A stretch of 6,951 nt of DNA from NCBI GenBank assembly GCA_030695265.1, contig JAUYTA010000043.1:1-6951 (forward strand). Direction: 5' to 3'. Positions 5,344-6,951 of the stretch are shown here, piece by piece; positions within the stretch are counted from its first letter, which is position 1; the number at the start of each line of letters is the position of its first letter. The notes below the pieces were generated by a model. The model was not told where the DNA came from and made no database searches. It saw nothing but the letters and a program-made list of their open reading frames with translations. A program made the position numbers and the translations under genes. The stretch comes from Bacteroidota bacterium. Its GTDB lineage: Bacteria > Bacteroidota > Bacteroidia > Bacteroidales > Prolixibacteraceae.

Positions 5344-5718
5344 ATGATGAAGTTGAACGTTCAACATACGACTAAAAAAGCGATTGCTTATCTGATCCTT
5401 GGACTGATGGGATTGCTCATCATCAACAAGGCTGTCTTTTTGCACAGTCATGTTTTGGCCAACGGAACCGTCATCAGCCATGCGCATCCATACCAGTCAA
5501 CTGACGATTCGAAGCCTTTTCAGTCGCATCATCATACCAAAGCAGCATTTTTCCTTTTCGATACTATTCAACTTCTTTTTAATTCAATCCCATTCGGGCT
5601 AATATTTTTTATTCCCAATTTCAGAACAAAAGTATTTTTTTCAGGCATAACCCAAATTGCTCCTGAATACTTTTCAAGCGCCAGAAACCGCGCTCCTCCG
5701 GTAATTCTTCTCAAATAG
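5344..5718 (+). CDS. Histidine-rich small membrane protein linked to a TonB receptor
   Basis: This 124-residue protein has two probable membrane segments, at about residues 12-32 (KAIAYLILGLMGLLIINKAV) and 68-91 (AFFLFDTIQLLFNSIPFGLI). The loop between them is rich in histidine: HSH at 34-36, HAH at 46-48 and HHH at 62-64. The tail ends in ARNRAPPVILLK; a similar R-A/G-P-P ending is known from DUF2946 proteins that sit beside copper-linked TonB receptors in Proteobacteria. I infer binding of a transition metal (zinc, copper, nickel or cobalt) in the periplasm, delivered to or sensed for the receptor encoded next. The family has no name that I can give with confidence. Two ATGs (5344, 5347) compete. 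The predicted transcription start is at about 5343, so translation may begin on a leaderless or nearly leaderless mRNA. Confidence 0.75.
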   Translation: MMKLNVQHTTKKAIAYLILGLMGLLIINKAVFLHSHVLANGTVISHAHPYQSTDDSKPFQSHHHTKAAFFLFDTIQLLFNSIPFGLIFFIPNFRTKVFFSGITQIAPEYFSSARNRAPPVILLK

Positions 5719-5760
5719 CATTTTCCAGAAGTACAGTTCAAAAACCAAAAAAAAAATCAG

Positions 5761-5814
5761 TTGGCAGGGAGTTCAGCATTCATTTTAAATGATAGAATGC
5801 AACTACTCTGTCAA
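5761..5814 (+). promoter_or_regulatory. Long hairpin in the leader of the TonB receptor gene
   Basis: The left strand ttggcagggagtt (5761-5773), a 2-base bulge and gcattc (5776-5781) pair with gaatgc (5795-5800), aact, a one-base bulge and ctctgtcaa (to 5814). This gives about 19 base pairs, two of them G-U, around a 13-base loop. It ends 16 bases before the receptor ATG. A run of ten A (5747-5756) lies just upstream. It could be a processing, stability or attenuation element between the two genes. No known riboswitch class is recognised. Confidence 0.5.
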
Positions 5815-5830
5815 TACATCAACTAACAAC

Positions 5831-6951
5831 ATGAACAAAATAATCGTCATGCTGGCAGGACTAATTCTGTCAGTTACTGCCATCAGCTTTGCCCAAAAAC
5901 CAAAAACAGATGCCAATATTGTTGGCCATGTTACCAACAATGGCTCTCATTTACCTTATGCCAATATCAGCCTGAAAGGCACAACCATCGGAGCGCTAAC
6001 CGACGAAACAGGACATTTTCAACTGGTCAATTGTCCTCCGGGAACTTATTTGCTTGTAGCGAACAGTCTGGGTTATAAAACCCAGGAAAAACCTGTAATT
6101 GTTGAATTTGGCAAAACGGTAGAAGTTAAGTTCAGCCTCGAAGATGATGCTTTTAATATTTCGGAAGTGATTGTTTCATCGAACCGTAGCGAACAAAAAC
6201 GAACCGATGCCCCGATGATTGTCAACACTATTTCGCCTAAACTTTTCAATACCACACAATCGGCTACATTGGGCGACGGGCTTAACTTTTGTCCCGGCCT
6301 CAGGCTCGAAAACAATTGCCAGAACTGCGGTTTTACGCAGGTGCGGATGAATGGAATGGAAGGTCCGTATTCTCAAATCCTGATCAATAGCCGTCCTATT
6401 TTCAGCGGACTGGCGGGAGTTTACGGACTGGAACTGATTCCTTCGAACATGATTGAACGTGTGGAAGTAGTTCGTGGCGGAGGTTCTGCTCTTTTCGGCG
6501 GAAATGCAATTGCAGGAACCATCAACATTATTCTGAAAGATCCGGTCAGCAATTCGTATGAGATTGGCGCCAACACCGGTTTAACCGGCGTTGGACTAAA
6601 CAATTCAGGAGGTTCGGCGGCCGATTATTCCGTCAATTTCAATACTTCAATCGTTTCTGATGATCGAAAGACTGGTGTCGCAGTGTACGGTTTTTCGCGC
6701 GAACGCAAAATGTTTGATGCCAACAATGATGGATTTTCAGAAATTTCGCCCATGAAAAACCTCACCATCGGAACCCGTTTCTTCCATCGGTTCGGGCATC
6801 GCAGCAGAGCTACAGTTGATTTTTTTAATATTAAAGAAGAACGCGACGGTGGCAATAAACACGACTTTCCGCTCCACGAGCGCGATGTGGCCGAAGCTGT
6901 TGAGCACGACATCAAAACAGTAGCTTTCACTTACGACCAGTTTTTCCGCGA
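5831..6951 (+). CDS. TonB-dependent outer-membrane receptor, 3' end outside window
   Basis: The 373 visible residues are the N-terminal part of a receptor that imports a ligand across the outer membrane using TonB energy; the frame is open to the window edge. A signal peptide covers about 1-21 (MNKIIVMLAGLILSVTAISFA). A carboxypeptidase-regulatory-like beta-sandwich domain, typical of Bacteroidota receptors, spans about 28-104 (GHVTNNGSHLPYANISLKGT, then FGKTVEVKFSL). SEVIVSSNRSEQKR at 111-124 resembles a TonB box. The plug spans about 125-237 with NNCQNCGFTQVRMNG, GPYSQILINSRPIFSGLAG and ERVEVVRGGGSALFGGNAIA. The first barrel strands follow. Cys154, Cys163 and Cys166 lie in the plug. The SusD-like partner of SusC glycan systems cannot be judged here because the downstream end is missing. 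The upstream histidine-rich protein suggests a metal or metal-complex ligand. The ATG at 5831 is the first before the signal peptide; there is no Shine-Dalgarno sequence. Confidence 0.92.
   Translation, partial: MNKIIVMLAGLILSVTAISFAQKPKTDANIVGHVTNNGSHLPYANISLKGTTIGALTDETGHFQLVNCPPGTYLLVANSLGYKTQEKPVIVEFGKTVEVKFSLEDDAFNISEVIVSSNRSEQKRTDAPMIVNTISPKLFNTTQSATLGDGLNFCPGLRLENNCQNCGFTQVRMNGMEGPYSQILINSRPIFSGLAGVYGLELIPSNMIERVEVVRGGGSALFGGNAIAGTINIILKDPVSNSYEIGANTGLTGVGLNNSGGSAADYSVNFNTSIVSDDRKTGVAVYGFSRERKMFDANNDGFSEISPMKNLTIGTRFFHRFGHRSRATVDFFNIKEERDGGNKHDFPLHERDVAEAVEHDIKTVAFTYDQFFR

Noticed and set aside
6073..6930. Several minus-strand open frames (60-101 codons) opposite the receptor gene
   Set aside because: They overlap the conserved signal, regulatory and plug domains read on the + strand, and show no domain or promoter of their own.

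Overview
The window looks like a chromosomal segment from a member of the phylum Bacteroidota, probably an environmental, moderately AT-rich relative of the Bacteroidales/Marinilabiliales; the lower rank is a guess. Three things point there. Promoter-like TAnnTTTG boxes replace the sigma70 -10 box. Start codons lack Shine-Dalgarno sequences. The gene content fits: a TonB-dependent receptor with an N-terminal carboxypeptidase-regulatory-like domain, a DUF6364/PIN pair and a topoisomerase III with the DAGQEGE TOPRIM variant.

All genes recognised are on the + strand. Region A (1-1223) holds the 3' end of a small winged-helix protein gene, then a CvfB/YitL-like S1 RNA-binding protein, closed by a perfect 15-bp hairpin. 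Region B (about 1235-3671) has a degenerate heptameric repeat tract running up to the start of a full-length topB (topoisomerase III). Region C (about 3690-5283) is an AT-rich accessory island with two complete toxin-antitoxin modules in tandem. The first is HicB-like antitoxin followed by HicA toxin; the second is a DUF6364-type antitoxin followed by a PIN-domain toxin. Each module has its own TATATTTG promoter box with a palindrome over the predicted transcription start, as expected for autorepression. The 152-base gap between the modules carries overlapping inverted repeats and, on the - strand, a 39-codon open stretch that may be a gene relic.

Region D (5284-6951) is a probable metal-acquisition operon. 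A 28-bp palindrome sits about 41.5 bases upstream of the predicted start of transcription of a small histidine-rich membrane protein. A long leader hairpin follows, then the first 373 codons of a TonB-dependent outer-membrane receptor that runs off the window. The receptor has a Cys-x-x-Cys-Gly motif in its plug. The pairing suggests uptake or sensing of a transition metal or metal complex, but the substrate cannot be read from the sequence.

I found no tRNA, rRNA, CRISPR array or intact insertion sequence. No gene-free stretch exceeds about 155 bases. The most promising leads are the Region D operon with its palindrome and leader hairpin, the self-regulated tandem toxin-antitoxin island, and the heptameric tracts in front of two housekeeping genes.
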